Source: Mya arenaria (taxonomy: Eukaryota; Mollusca; Bivalvia; Myida; Myidae). Taken from it: a stretch of 64,000 bases of DNA. The translations under genes and the position numbers were made by a program. Positions 33,184-46,300 of this stretch are shown in pieces. A model generated the notes under the pieces. The model was not told where the DNA came from. It ran no database searches and saw nothing but the letters and a program-made list of their open reading frames with translations. Location: positions 25,616,489 through 25,680,488 of the forward strand of contig NC_069124.1 of assembly GCF_026914265.1 (NCBI RefSeq). The letters run 5' to 3'. Numbering within the stretch: position 1 is the stretch's first letter; every line of letters starts with the position of its first letter.

Positions 33184-35598
33184 ATGAGAGAAAGAGAAAG
33201 AGAAAGAGAAAGAAGGAGCGAGGGGAGGAGGATGAGAAGTGGGGAAAAGGGAGGGGGAGAGATGATAGGAATCAGAGACGAAGGATGGGACTAAATACAT
33301 AAAAGGCAGGGGAGAAAATATGTTGTAATAGGACTGAAAGAGACAAAGGAGAGAGTAAGGGGTGGCGGGGAGGGGGAGATGAAAGAGTGAGAGAATGATT
33401 GGAGGATGAGGAGTGAAGATTGAATCATATGGAGAGAGAGGCAGAGGGAGAAGAGTAACGGTGTGAGATACGATGGACAGGGGAGGCGGTGAAAGGGGAG
33501 GGAAAGAGAGAAAAAAGAGAGGCGCTGAGAGGGGAGAGAAAGAGAGAAAAAAGAGAGGCGGTGAGAGGGAAGGGAAAGAGAGAAAAAAGAGAGGCGCTGA
33601 GAGGAGAGAGAGAGAGAGAAAAAAGAGAGGCGGTGAGAGGGGAGGGAAAGAGAGGCGTTGAGAGGGGAGGGAAAGAGAGGCGGTGAGACGGAAGGGAAAG
33701 AGAGAAAAAAGCGATGCGGTGAGAGGGGAGGGAAAGAGAGAAAAAAGAGAGGCGGTGAGACGGAAGGGAAAGAGAGTAAAAAGAGAGGCGGTGAGAGGGG
33801 GGGAGAGAGAAAAAAGAGAGGCGGTGAGACGGAAGGGAAAGAGAGTAAAAAGAGAGGCGGTGAGAGGGAAGGGAAAGAGGGAAGAAAAAGAGGCGATGAG
33901 AGGGAAGGAAAAAAGAGAAAAAAAGAAAGGCGATGAGAGGGGAGGGAAAGAGATGAGCGAGGCGGTGAGAGGGGAGGGAAAGAGATGAGCGAGGCGGTGA
34001 GAGGGGAGGGAAAGAGATGATCGAGGCGATGAGAGGGACGGAAAAAAGAGAAAAAAAGAAAAGCGATGAGAGGAAAGGAAAAGAGAGAAGAAAGAGAGGC
34101 GGTGAGAGGGGAGGGAAAGAGATGAGCGAGGTGGTGAGAGGGAAGGGAAAGAGAGAAAAGAGAGGCGTTGAGAGGGGGAGGGAAAGAGAGAAGAAAGAGA
34201 GGCGGTGAGAGGGAAGGAAAAAAGACAAAACAGAAAGGCAATGAGAGGGAAGGGAAAGAGAGAAGAAAGAGAGGCGGTGAGAGGGAAGGAAAAAAGACAA
34301 AACAGAAAGGCAATGAGAGGGAAGGGAAAGAGAGAAGAAAGAGAGGCGGTGAGAGGGAATGGAAAGAGATGAGCGAGGCGGTGAGAGGGGAGAGAAAGAG
34401 ATGAGCGAGGCGGTGAGAGGGGAGGGAAAGAGATGATCGAGGCGGTGAGAGGGAAGGGAAAGAGAGAAAAGAGAGGCGGTGACAGGGAAGGGAAAGAGAG
34501 AAAAAAGAGAGGCGGTGTGAGGGGAGGGGAAGGGAGAAAAAAGAGAGGCGGTGAGAGGGGGGGAGAAAGAGAGAAAAAAAGAGGGGCGGTGAGACGGAAG
34601 GGAAAGAGAGTAAAAAGAGAGGCGGTGAGAGGGGAGGGAAAGAGAGAAAAAAGGCGATGAGAGGGGAGGGAAAGAGGGAAAAAAGAGGCGGTTAGAGGTA
34701 AGGGAAAGAGAGAAAAAAGAGAGGCGGTGAGGGGGGGATAGAGAGGCGGTGAGAGGGGAGTAAAAGAGAAAAGAGAGGCGGTGAGAGGGGAGGGCAAGAG
34801 GGAAGAAAGAGAGGTGGTGACAGGAGAGGGAAAAGAGAGGCGGTGAGAGGGGAGAGAAAGAGGGAAGAAAGAGAGGTGGTGGCAGGAGAGGGAAAGAGGG
34901 AAAAGAGAGGCGGTGAGAGGGGAGGGAAAGAGAGAAAAAAAGAGGCGGTGAGAGGGGAGGGAAGGAGAGAAAAAAGAGAGGCGGTGAGAGGGGAGGGAAA
35001 GAGGGAAGAAAAAGAGGCGTTGAGAGGGGAGGGAAAGAGAGAAGAAGGAGAGGCGTTGAGAGGGGAGGGAAAGAGAGAAGAAGGAGAGGCGGTGAGAGGG
35101 AAGGAAAAAAGACAAAAAAGAAAGGCAATGGGAGGGAAGGGTAAGAGAGAAGAAAGAGAGGCGGTGAGAGGGGAGGGAAAGAGATGAGCGAGGTGGTGAG
35201 AGGGAAGGGAAAGAGAGAAAAGAGAGGCGTTGAGAGGGGAGGGAAAGAGAGAAGGAAGAGAGGCGGTGAGAGGGAAGGAAAAAAAACAAAAAAGAAAGGC
35301 AATGAGAGGGAAGGGAAAGAGAGAAGAAAGAGAGGCGGTGAGAGGGGATGGAAAGAGATGAGCGAGGCGGTGAGAGGGGAGGGAAAGAGATGAGCGAGGC
35401 GGTGAGAGGGGAGGGAAAGAGATGATCGAGGCGGTGAGAGGGAAGGGAAAGAGAGAAAAGAGAGGCGGTGACAGGGAAGGGAAAGAGAGAAGAAAGAGGG
35501 GCTATGAGAGGGAAGGGAAAGAGAGAAAAATGAGAGGCGGTGAGAGGGAAGGAAAAGAGAGAAAAATGATAGGCGGTTAGAGGGAAAGGGATGGAGTG
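33184..35598. repeat. Polypurine minisatellite 2
   Basis: About 2.4 kb of G/A-rich plus strand with units of roughly 36 bp around GAGAGGCGGTGAGAGGGGAG and GGAAAGAGAGAAAAAA. It could form triplex (H-DNA). Minus-strand frames of 723 and 855 codons through it are artefacts of a strand lacking A and G. The tract begins where the shared flank of copy B stops. Confidence 0.93.
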
Positions 35599-35689
35599 GT
35601 ATTGTCAATTGGACAGTTCTCTTAAAAGATGTAAATTGATACGCCAGAAACAGTGGAAAGACAGAAGAGACGTCATATATCCTACCATG

Positions 35690-35795
35690 TTCGAAGACAC
35701 GTACGGGCAACGGCGCTGAGAGTCGTGCTCGAAAACCAGCACCGTTAGTTCCCGTATAATTTCGTTCAAATATTTGAAACCATTGAAGAGTGTTT
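35690..35795. repeat. Right flank of polypurine element 2
   Basis: Shares GCTCGAAAACCAGCACCG, AGTTCCCGT and TTGAAACC in order with 5930-6060. A CAC/CTA triplet repeat follows at 35880-35946. Confidence 0.7.
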
Positions 35796-36033
35796 ATCAT
35801 AATAGAGAAATCGGCGTTTGGGGTTCTGTAAGAGATAGACTTTCCATGGTGGACAAAATATGTGCATGAGGTGGCACACACACAATTACTACCACTACCA
35901 CCACCACCACCACCACCAGCAGCACTACTACTTCTACTACTACTACCGTTTGATCCCTCTCCAACCCTCACCATCAGTTTATTTCGTCCCACTTCTACCC
36001 ATCTCCTCGTCCTGGCGCCCTATCTCTCCATCT

Positions 36034-36372
36034 CAGTGTGTGTATACCACGTGAAAAATTTCTTCATAAATTCTACGTCGGAAGGCAATATTTCGCTTTG
36101 AATGAAGACTTTAAACAAAGATAACTTTACTATTTCTTCACCATTTTTAATGGTCTACGCCGCTTACGGAGCCCCGCCTTCGGTATTTTACCAGAGTTTG
36201 ATTGAGAGTTTAGTTTCGTAAAACACTTCGACATAACTTCTAGCCGAACCACTGCTTGATGGAGCACTATCAAAACATTATATTGGAAACAGATTTGTCG
36301 AAGTGTTTGAAGAAACTAATCACCTAATCAAACTCCGGTGATAAAACGAAGGCGGGGCAAAGACTGTACCCC
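36034..36372. mobile_element. Foldback MITE, family CAGTGTGTGTATACCACG, copy 3
   Basis: Starts CAGTGTGTGTATACCACG and holds the inner AACACTTCGACA palindrome. The right end is missing and is replaced by a CTCTCT run. Confidence 0.7.
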
Positions 36373-36379
36373 GCTCCCT

Positions 36380-37547
36380 CTCTCTCTCTTATCTTATCCT
36401 TCATATAACTACGCCCCACTCTCCGCCCCTTCATTAAACTTTGTCTCTGGACAAATACCTTAAACCTTCATACTTCGGCCCCTTCCATCTCCGACGGTGG
36501 GTACAGTAACTGCACATGTCAAAAAAGTTACTTATTAAATCTGATTTCACAAAATGCTATATTATTTTATACAAACAATTGATTTATTCATACAAATTTA
36601 CCGTATGTTAGCGTAAATGCGTTCTGCGTTCAAATGTGTGTGTACTAGTTATGTAAGAGCAGTATACCAATGAACGTGTAGTTATCTATCCATATTTATT
36701 GATACATACCCTATCATTGGTCTATTTTTATCATTTTTGTAGAAGTTGGTTTTACTACTACGTTGGGTCTACTGCTTAAACACTGAGAAGTTTGATTGTT
36801 ATCAAACAAAGGTACCCTGTTCTTCAACAGGTATGTTTAATTACTTACTTATATATAAATAAATACATACTTTATATATATTTTTATATTAAAGCAACTT
36901 AACAAGATAAATTTTTGTAATGTACAAGAAAGAGATATCATTATAGGGTTAGCTTTGAAATATAAAATGAGGAAGCGTTTGGGGCACACTATGACAGGAT
37001 TCTATTTATACGCCATATAATATATATAAAGTAAGGTAAACTCATAATTAATGATAATTCTAGCTGTTTGATGATTTTTATATGTCATTTCAATAGTTGA
37101 TAAGTCTTGTTTATTGCATTTTTGATCGATAAACGTCAAGATGAGAGAAGCTAAAACGAAACTGCAGGAACGTACTGTTCTAAAAAGAGTATTATTTGAC
37201 GAAAAAGTCTAAAAATAATTTTAGGACAGATCTATATACGTTTAATTGGAAATAATACAAATGTGTAATTAAATAAGTTGGGTATTTTAAAATTTTAAAT
37301 CGAAAGCATTTTTAAATCTATTTTAAAACGTTTGTTATTGTTATTGATAAACATTAAACCACGACAGCACTGCATACATTGGCAATACACAGAGCACAAG
37401 GAAAAAAACGACATGCAACGAATACTGTAAGTCATATATCACAGACAGACAGATAGAATATTGCTAAGAGTCTCACTTTTATACATTCATACATACATGA
37501 ATATATAGATACAGATAAAAAAATAATTTGTTATCTTTAAAACCACT
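36380..37547. other. AT-rich intergenic stretch before BIR copy C
   Basis: No gene or repeat recognised, apart from a half foldback element starting at 37548 (CACTGCACTCTCACA). Confidence 0.5.
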
Positions 37548-37655
37548 GCACTCTCACAAGTTGAACGTTTTGACAGCTTTTTTTTAAATTTTTTGTCTTG
37601 GAACGATCCAAGTGCTATAAGACTGCTGACAAAAAAAGTCAAATTGCAGTCAAAT
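37548..37655. mobile_element. Half copy, CTGCACTCTCACAG foldback family
   Basis: CTGCACTCTCACAAGTTGAA through AAGACTGCTGACAAAAAAAG, one arm only. Confidence 0.6.
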
Positions 37656-37890
37656 TTAATATCTAGACTCTATATATTAGTAATATAGTTACTACCCGAG
37701 TTATTAAAATTATTCATAAGCGCAAAGCGAGAATAGGTCGTGTAGTAACTGTTTCGTTCCATAATGTCAATACATGGGTTCAATAAAAATAAGAACTATC
37801 TTGAAGAAAAGTATAAAAAGTTCTTTTGCAATTTCCGTCAAATAATTATCAGTTTTCGTGTATTGTTTATTGACAGGGTGCCTTTCCAAA

Positions 37891-39106
37891 ATGGCTGAAA
37901 ATAAACTTGGAGGCGACTGCAGACCTAGCAATGCTGTTGTCCCTCAACAAGTTGGTCATCAAGGAACCAGACCTCCCGAAGCCATCAAAGAGTCAACACC
38001 ATGGGTCCAAGAAGGCACTTGCGATCCACGCCGCGTGGTGAGTACGTCTGCCAGAGGGCGCGACGGAGAGTACCAGAACTCCAAGACAGAGATTATTTTC
38101 CCGCCTGCCCTGCCTGATATCACTGTTGAGAAAGACTGGGTCTACATCGGTGCACAGGACCGCAAACAGCCAGTATCTCTTCCCGCCGATGAGGAGCTAG
38201 ACTGCGAGCAGAGCCCCGTCGTCTCCTTATGCAACCCATGGTACAAAGACGCGGGGAAAAGTCACGCTCGCCATTCAATTGCAGGATTTCCGGGATTTCC
38301 GCAATACTTCAGTGAGAAAAAACGCTTGCAATCCTTCAAGAAGAACCGCTGGCCGTCCCACCTTCCATCCCCAGAGCGGATGGCCAAAGCCGGACTTTTC
38401 TTTAAAGGTTCACTTATTTCTCAATTAACTAAATACATACATGGTAATTATGGTCACTCATTTATCATGTTAACTCCAACTGCATTTCATGCATTCATGT
38501 AATGAGAACCATAGATGGGCAATTTCGTATTTTTAAAGTTCTCCGATTAATGACTAATGAATCAGTAAACGCTCAGTTTAATTCATTGCCAAAAGTTGCA
38601 TTTAAAACACATTAGCCCGATTGTTCAGAACTTTGTTAAAAGTTATTAACGAGATTAGCGGCGTCTTTGTTAACTTTTAAAGATGAATAATTGATGGTGT
38701 GCTCATATATTTAAATGAAATAAGTACAGCTGAAACGGTTGTTTGAATTTTTGTTAGGAACACTGCAAATAAGTGTATCTGTGAAACTTAAAGAGTAATA
38801 TTGATTTGAAAGTTAACAAGGATGACGTTAAGAACGATGACGTTAACAACGTTGTTAATTTTGAAAAGGTTATGAGCTTTCGGCCCAATTGAGTCTTTGT
38901 CTGGAACAGATACCGCAATATCCCACTTTACGATGCATTTCCCTTTGTTTTCAGGAAAAGTCATTGTGAACGGTGTGACCTACGTTGACATGACAACGTG
39001 TTTCCAGTGCGGGAAAACCCTTCATGCCTGGGAGTGTGGCGACGATCCTGTTAAAGAACACCGGCGCATCTATCCTAGAGAGCGCTGCTTGGACCATCTG
39101 CCTTAG
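37891..39106 (+). CDS. Single-BIR protein, copy C (divergent)
   Basis: Two coding exons, 37891-38407 and 38955-39106, phase-1 intron at the same BIR position, 222 aa. The start ATGGCTGAAAATAAA is 14 nt after the acceptor TTGACAG. The N-terminus differs from A and B except for a box read TCDPRRVVSTSARGRDGEYQ. BIR: RLQSF, RWPSHLPSPERMAKAGLFFK, CFQCGKTLHAW, DDPVKEH. Zinc ligands C188, C191, H208 and C217. An AATAAA lies 30 nt after the stop (39136-39141). It split off before A and B separated, judging by protein divergence and lack of their intronic MITE. Confidence 0.82.
38610..38888. mobile_element. Short TIR element in BIR copy C intron
   Basis: CCGATTGTTCAGAACTTTGT at the left and an inverted AACAACGTTGTTAATTTTGA...GGCCCAATT end. 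Related to 12744-12957. No coding sequence. Confidence 0.55.
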
Positions 39107-41683
39107 AATCAAGTGACGGGACACACAAAAAAAATAATAAAAATATACTCTTTTTTATCATTTGAATATCTACTTTTTTCCTACCAATAGAATTGGCTTA
39201 GCTGGAAAGGAATCGTGTTTAATCAAATTTTAAAGATGGTCAGTCTAGATAGCGGTTTTTCTTTTACTTGTATGGAAGTTTGTATTTTTCAGCTTAAATG
39301 AATTTGTTTGCTTATTTAATTATAGTTTAGGATGAATAAGAAGAGTATATCTTTTGGGAAGGATCAATATTTTAAAAGTTTAAGGAATCTGTCCCACAAA
39401 TTAGCTAGATATTTCATAGTTCCATTAGCTTTAGTGTAAAAATGTTGTTGCCTGGAGACCCCTTACAATTTGGGTATTATTTGAAAAGAGTTTGCTAGCT
39501 GATCACAAATACTTAAAATAAATGCTCGAAAGAAAATCATACATTAAGTTAGTACAGTTTGTATATTTGTCTTTATTTTAACTGAAATCGAACGCAAATG
39601 ACGTATTTTAATTGCAATCTTTGGGGGCCTAAAAGAACTTACGTGTAAAAGTATTTTCAGTATCTGATTTCTTTAACTCTTTTGTTTGCACACATAACCC
39701 TTTAAATGCTACCAAAGTGATATGGGGTCACCTGCGACATCCAAAATTCACATATTTGTGGGTAGGATTCCTTAGTAGTATTTTAAAGGGTATTTTGGGC
39801 ATTATACAATACAATAAGGCTTATTTTTGAAAGGGTTATTACAATTACTTTTTAAGATGATATATTTACACAACTATAAACTTACAACGTATATCTAAAT
39901 TTAACATATTTTTTCGGTAAGATTCCTTTATATTAAATGCTATTTTTAAAAGAGTATTTATAAGGCATTATTAACAAAATAAGGCATATTTTTGAAAGCA
40001 TTAATACTTATACTTTTTAAGATGGTATTTTTACACAACAAAGTAAGGCATATTTTTGAATGCATTAATACTTATACTTTTTAAGATGGTATTTTTACAC
40101 AACTCTAAACTTACAATGTACATACAAATTATGATATGTATGAATGAACTGTTTGCATGTTATCATTAAACCACTATGTTCTACACTGATCGTATTCGTT
40201 TATGCACCAACATCATAGTGATAACTAGTCTCATTATGCTTGAAACACATCGATTATGTCTCCACATTTATCATAATAGTTAATTATGTACTTACTTGGA
40301 CCTCAGTATTCATTAAGACTATATGCTTCAAATTTCCCCCGAGCCATTCTCATTTCATTTATAACAAGAAACATATCCCGTATCTACCAGAGTAAAAAAA
40401 AAACATGCCAATCTTGGGTTAAACATTTCTGTCAACAATAGCACACCGTTCTTGAATGGGGGTCAAAGACTTTTAGGCATTCGTTTGCCCGGCACAAGAT
40501 TACTGAAAAACAATCGGGTCGATAAATGGACACTGATGTCTATTTTCACTATATATTGTTCCGATGTACAGGTCAAAGGGACCATTACTCTGATCGTATT
40601 CCACTTAAGATATGTATATTTACATTTAAGTGTGCCAAGCACTAGCGTTTCCGGGGCGGGGCACACTTTGCCCCCCCCCCTATTTCATCCAAGTTAACTT
40701 TTAATGCCATTATCGGAGTAAAAAGTTTAAAAAAAAAGCTCCATGCACCATTTTGAAACAGAAATTGTTAGATTTTTCTTGGGGGAATACCCCCACCTCC
40801 ACGTACACCCCTTGCCAGCATTTGAAACTTTTTTATTTCTGTTCTGAGAAAGGGGCGACAGTCAAAGGGTTGTACCCCTAAGTTATGTCCCCGCTTACTT
40901 TCATTCCTCGATCCGTCCCTGTCAAGCACTAATTGCATTCTATAAGTTGCGATTTAAGAACACGCGAATCAGTTACAACCTTCTAATATAGTTGTGTATG
41001 ATCATACACGCCAAACCATTTAGGGAGATTTGTTCAGAAAGGCTGAAAATTCAGGGGGATTTTGGTAGTATTCAGGGGGATTTTTTAGCAGGTCTAAGTT
41101 GGCGAAATTTCAAAGTATTTTTTGACGCAAGTACGAAAAAATGTATTCACATATATTTTGCTATGAAAACTTTTTCATTTTACAGAATTATTTTATGTCA
41201 TGATTTATTATATTCTTATGATACACTATGATGTCATACTGTAATGCACTTGCAAAACAAAATATGTTATTGGAAAAAATATGTTTTCGAGACAATTGAA
41301 TCTTCCTCCAGTCTTTTAAAAAAATCTGCTTAATAATATCAGCTCTGATGACGTTCAAACAATAAGAGAATGGAATAGATATTATTAATTTCTTCCTTTT
41401 CCAAAATAGTAATATTTATTTGCCGTTGATAATAACAACAAATTAATTGATCACTTGTTGTAAAAGTTTCTTTTTGGCATTTATCAAACCTTTTTTATAC
41501 AGTCATTTCACCCTTGTTGAGTAGTTTCTTTACAAGCAGTTTCACTTACATACTGTGGTTTCACTTTGTCATTAATGCCTGTGGTAAAATCGAAAAAAAA
41601 TCGAAAAACCGGCGAGGGATTCCCCCCACCCCCACCCCCACCCCCACCCCTCCGGGGGATATGGCATGTATGTAAGATGAACT
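39107..41683. other. 3' flank of BIR copy C, homologous to copy A flank
   Basis: No gene. Ordered matches to 25.9-28.1 kb include GTGCCAAGCACTAGCG, TACAACCTTCTAATATAG and GTCATTTCACCCTT. It ends with the TIR element 41002-41683 (GGATATGGCATGTATG). Local tandem copies of TTTTTAAGATGGTATTTTTA occur near 40020-40100. Confidence 0.65.
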
Positions 41684-41882
41684 CCTGAGAATTAAGAGTC
41701 TGGGTAGGTTTAAATGAATCTGTCTTGAAACGTACCTCGATCAGAATAATCCAAGATCAAATGATCAACTTCAATCAGAGGGACAGTGCGTCATCTGTTA
41801 GCGATATATGTAAAACAATTATAAGGGCAAGTAATCCAGATTAATATAGTTGGATATTATGGTTCACCATAACCATTAGACG

Positions 41883-41954
41883 ATGTGGACAATTTTATTC
41901 GCAAAAGCAAAATGGCCCCCAAATCCAAGTCTGGTGGTGCAAACGCAGATTTAA
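41883..41954 (+). promoter_or_regulatory. Overlapping upstream ORF at the EIF2B5 start
   Basis: An ATG at 41883 opens a 23-codon frame that ends at TAA 41952-41954, out of frame with and overlapping the EIF2B5 start at 41912. Its context (A at -3, T at +4) is weaker than the main one (A at -3, G at +4). It acts only if transcription starts upstream of 41883, which is not known. Confidence 0.4.
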
Positions 41955-43288
41955 AGCAAGAAGACATTCTACAGGCAGTGGTTTTTGCTGACAGCTTCGA
42001 CACAAATTTTTCACCTATTTCTGACGATGTTCCAAGGGTAAAGAATCCGATTTGTTGTTATTTGATAAGAGAAAACACCGTTTTAAAGCTTACCTCGGTA
42101 GGTGGGGAAACGTTGGATGATGAAATATTTTGGCAATAATAATTTGATGTTCCTAGATTATTGGGCCTGTTTTGCAAATTCTATTTTATTGCGCATTTAA
42201 TTTAAGCTGTATGTATGAATAAGTCAGTGCTTCCACAGCCATTCTTTGGTAGTGTTGCACATCATCGTGACATGTATGCAAAGGTGTAAAGAACAGATTT
42301 ATCTACCCAGAGCTCTGTGCTAGTGACTTCCTCCCAGGTTTACTACAAGTTGTCAGGGGTCTAAAGGCCTAGTGCCTGTATTGGTCAGAATTGCATTACC
42401 TGTCAACAAATAGGGTCTTTTGAATAAAAACATTAGTAATATAACACATGCTTTAATCACAGGTGTTTGTCACATTACCTGGATACAGTAATATAAAATT
42501 TTTTTATAACTTTTGATTTTTAATAAAAAAAAATCATTTTTATTATTTATTTTTTTGGTCAAGAAATACCGCAACAAAAAAATTCGATTTAAATAAATAA
42601 GCGTCTTACTCAAGAGTTTTCAACAGTAGGAATGATATTTCAAGCTTCTGTTTGTAATGCATGTGCAAAATTTGCATGTCAGTCTGTATTTTACATGTTT
42701 TAATGGGGAAAAATCTGTTGTTTTTCAACCTCCCGGTTTTTGTAATGGCAAATTTCAGTTTCTGGTCGGTGTATTTTTTTTTTAATATGCCGTAAGTTCA
42801 ATCTTACTAGCATAAAAGTTATATTTTTCTTGTAGATGGGAATCTTACCTTATCAGAAGTTTCAAAATTATTAGATTATTTCCATTATTTTAGGAACTAC
42901 GTTCTATTGATTTTGATGAATTTTTGCACATGTTCACCTTATATTTATTTTTATATATAAATACTCTTTTTTTTCATGAAAAATTGTGGAATATTTTTTA
43001 AAGTGACATATTCACTATCTTGACCCCCAAAAAATATTTTTTTTTACATAACTGTATCCAGGCAATGTGACGAGCACCTGTGGCTTTAATACTGTGATTC
43101 CCATACTACATGTAGGGTTAACAAAATTGAAACAGGATATTTTTTAAGGCAGCCCTAGGAGCTGGGACTGTGAGGAGCAATATTTCTATAACATAGTTTC
43201 CCAACAGTTCCTCTCAACCCCTGCACTGTAGGCATATCCTGCATATCATGTCAGAAAATAGCTCATTGAGCTAATGTTTCTTGTTATC

Positions 43289-43327
<39 letters not shown>

Positions 43328-46300
43328 GCGTAAAACAAGACAAGCCTCAGTGATTTTTTAGAACCCTTTTTGGGGCCTAGATTTGGGCCCATTCCCCTTC
43401 TTAAAACTATATATTTTTCCCACGCCCAGGTAAAAAAAATCCCCTTTTAATTTTACATTTTTTTTAGGAGCATTGACCTCTAAACATTTAGGAATTGTAA
43501 CAATATAGTGCCATTCATGAATATGTTGATAAGTTTGTTGAATAAAGGGTTTGAAAACATGTCGAACATAAGATCAATCATGTTAGTATTTTCCCCTTTT
43601 GCCAAAGGATGCTACTTTTCCCCTATTAAAGAGCCCCGCCACCATTCCTGTAAAAGTGAAAAGAAACACTGAGTTTATAACTTATTTAGTATAGCTGTGA
43701 CTATCCTTCCTTAATAAAAAGGAGATTTCTCAATTTGTGATTTGGTATAATGGTGGGAGAACCTGAGTTCAATACCTGACCTCATCATACAGTATTACAG
43801 TACTGAAGGACATTAAATGTCACTAGTAGCTCCCTTTCCATGCACTCGGCATTAGAGTTGTACCAGGTGATTATGAGTACTGGTTGAAAACCAGCAAAAT
43901 TGTCTCAAGTTTATCAACTATGCACCATAAAGAGCCAAGAGATCTGTTCATAAAGAGCTCTTGGACCTACAATTTCCTGCATCTCACTCTGCTTCATGAA
44001 CTCAGCTTACATCAAAGGTGGAAATTTTGGTTTCTTCATGGTTCTGGAATATCCCAACAGTTGACACTAAAATTACCAACAGTTCCCTGTTTTTCATTGC
44101 AGGCCTTGTTTCCACTGGTAAATGTAGCCCTGTTGGACTACACATTGGAGTTTCTATGTTCCGGGGGTGTACAGGAAGTGTTTGTTCTCTGTTGTCACCA
44201 GGCACAGCAGGTTAAAGAACACCTCAGGTAAATTCACTAATTGTATTATTAAATAAAGAAATATGACAGGATAAATGGACAACACTTAAAGGGCTGCAAA
44301 GCACATGATCATTGTGCTAAAATATGCTGTTAAGTTTGATACAAAGTATGTATAATATCATTAAAAATCACAATATCTCCATTATAATGTTTACCAATAA
44401 ATGTTAAGTTTAGGTGAACTAAAACATATGGATACATAAATAGATACAGAAGGAGCCAATTTAATGTAACTTGAACCATAATCTACAGTAATGTTAAGTT
44501 GTGAACCTTGTAAGAATAATATCTTTGGGGTGCTTTGTTGTGAAATTATCTCACCTTGTTTACCTTTTAGCTCACCTGAGCACGAAGCGCTCAAGGTGAG
44601 CTATTGTGATCGCCCTGTGTCCGTCGTCCGTCGTCAACAATTTGACTGTTAACACTCTAGAGGTCACAATTTGGGCACTATCTTAATGAAACTTGGTCAG
44701 AATGTTACCCTCAATAAAATCTTGGATGAGTTCGATATTGGGTCATCTGGGGTTAAAAACTAGGTCACCAAGTCAAATTAAAGGAAAAGCTTGTTAACAC
44801 TATAGAGGTCACATTTATGACTGTATCTTCAGGAAACTTGGTCAGAATGTTAATATTAATACTCTCTAGGTCAAGTTTGATTCTGGGTCATGTGCGGTCA
44901 AAAACTAGGTCACCAGGTCAAATTGAAGGAAAATCTTGTTAACACTCTAGAGGTCTCATTTATGACTGTATCTTCATGAAAGTAGGTCAGAATGTTTATA
45001 TTAGTAATCTCTAAGTCAACTTTAAATCTGGGTCATGTGTGGTCAAAAACTAGGTCACCAGGTCAAATCATAGGAAAAGCTTGTTAACACTCTAGAGGTC
45101 ACATTTATAAAGGTTTCTTCATGAAAGTTGGTCAGAATGTTTACATAAATTATCTCTAGGTCAAGTTTAAAACTGGGTCATGTGTGGTCAAAAACTAGGT
45201 CACAAGGTCAAATCATAGGAAAAGCTTGTTAGCACTCTAGAGGTCACATTTATGACTGTATCATCGGGAATCTTGGTCAGAATGTTTATATTGATTACCT
45301 CTAGGCCAAGTTCGAATCTGGGTCATGTGCAGTCAAAAACTAGGTCACCAGGTCAAATTTAAGAAAAAGCTTGTTAACACTCTAGAGGTCACATTTATAA
45401 CTGTATCTTAATGACAGTTGGTCAGAGTGTTTATATTAGTAATCTCTAAGTCAAGTTTAAATCTAGGTCAATTGTGGTCAAAAACTAGGTCATTAGGTCA
45501 AATCATAGGAAAAGCTTGTTAGCACTCTAGAGGTGACATTTATGACTGTATGTTCATGAAACTTAGAATGTTTATATTGATTAGCTCTAGGCCAAATTCG
45601 AATCTGGATCATATGCGGTCAAAAACTAGGTCACCAGGTCAAATTTAAGGAAAAGCTTGTTAACACTCTAGAGGTCACATTTATAAATGTTTCTTTATGA
45701 AAGTTGGTCAGAATGTTTATATTAATAATCTCTAAATCAAGTTCGAATCTGGGTCATGTAAGGTCAAAATCTAGGTCATTAGGTCAAATCATAGGAAAAG
45801 CTTGTTAGCACTCTAGAGGTCACATTTATGACTGTATGTCCATGAAACTTAGTCAGAATGTATATATTGATTAGCTCTAGTTTTTATAATGTATTCAATT
45901 TTATCCAAGCCATGACTATTCAATTTCATAGAAATTATTCTGGGTAATAATTATTCTGTATATGACTTTTCTGTTTGATAATTATTCAATGTAATGTAAC
46001 CGGGTATACCATGTGTATATAGTGACACTTATAATGTCTCGCTATAGAGCTAGCTTTTATAGCAACGTGGTAGAGTGTCCACCTGCAGAGCAACAGGTCG
46101 TGGGTTCGAAGCCCGACAGGTGCACATAGCAATTTGTGCAGTCATTGCAAATTGACCTTTGTCTCCGAAATTCGAGGACGAATTTCAAAATGGAGGGGGA
46201 ATGTGTAACTGGTTATATGATGTGTATATAGCGGCACTTATACTGTCTCACTATGGAGCTAGCTTTTATAGCGACGAGGTATTGTCCGCCTGCAGAGTGA

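Noticed and set aside
33118-35992. Minus-strand open frames of 723 and 855 codons, and several shorter plus-strand frames
   Set aside because: They are translations of the polypurine minisatellite. All have a repeated SLPSHRLSFF-like or GERGGKERKK-like pattern, several frames are open at once, and a pyrimidine strand makes few stop codons.
23856-39106. BIR genes taken as virus-derived iap genes
   Set aside because: They have an intron inside the BIR, flanks shared by tandem duplication and no viral neighbours; a host gene family is the simpler reading.
41885-42139. Longer EIF2B5 start (frame beginning at GTG 41885) and read-through past 42037
   Set aside because: The true ATG is 41912 in strong context. 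Codons after 42037 are intron: the next exon restores the known eIF2B epsilon sequence.
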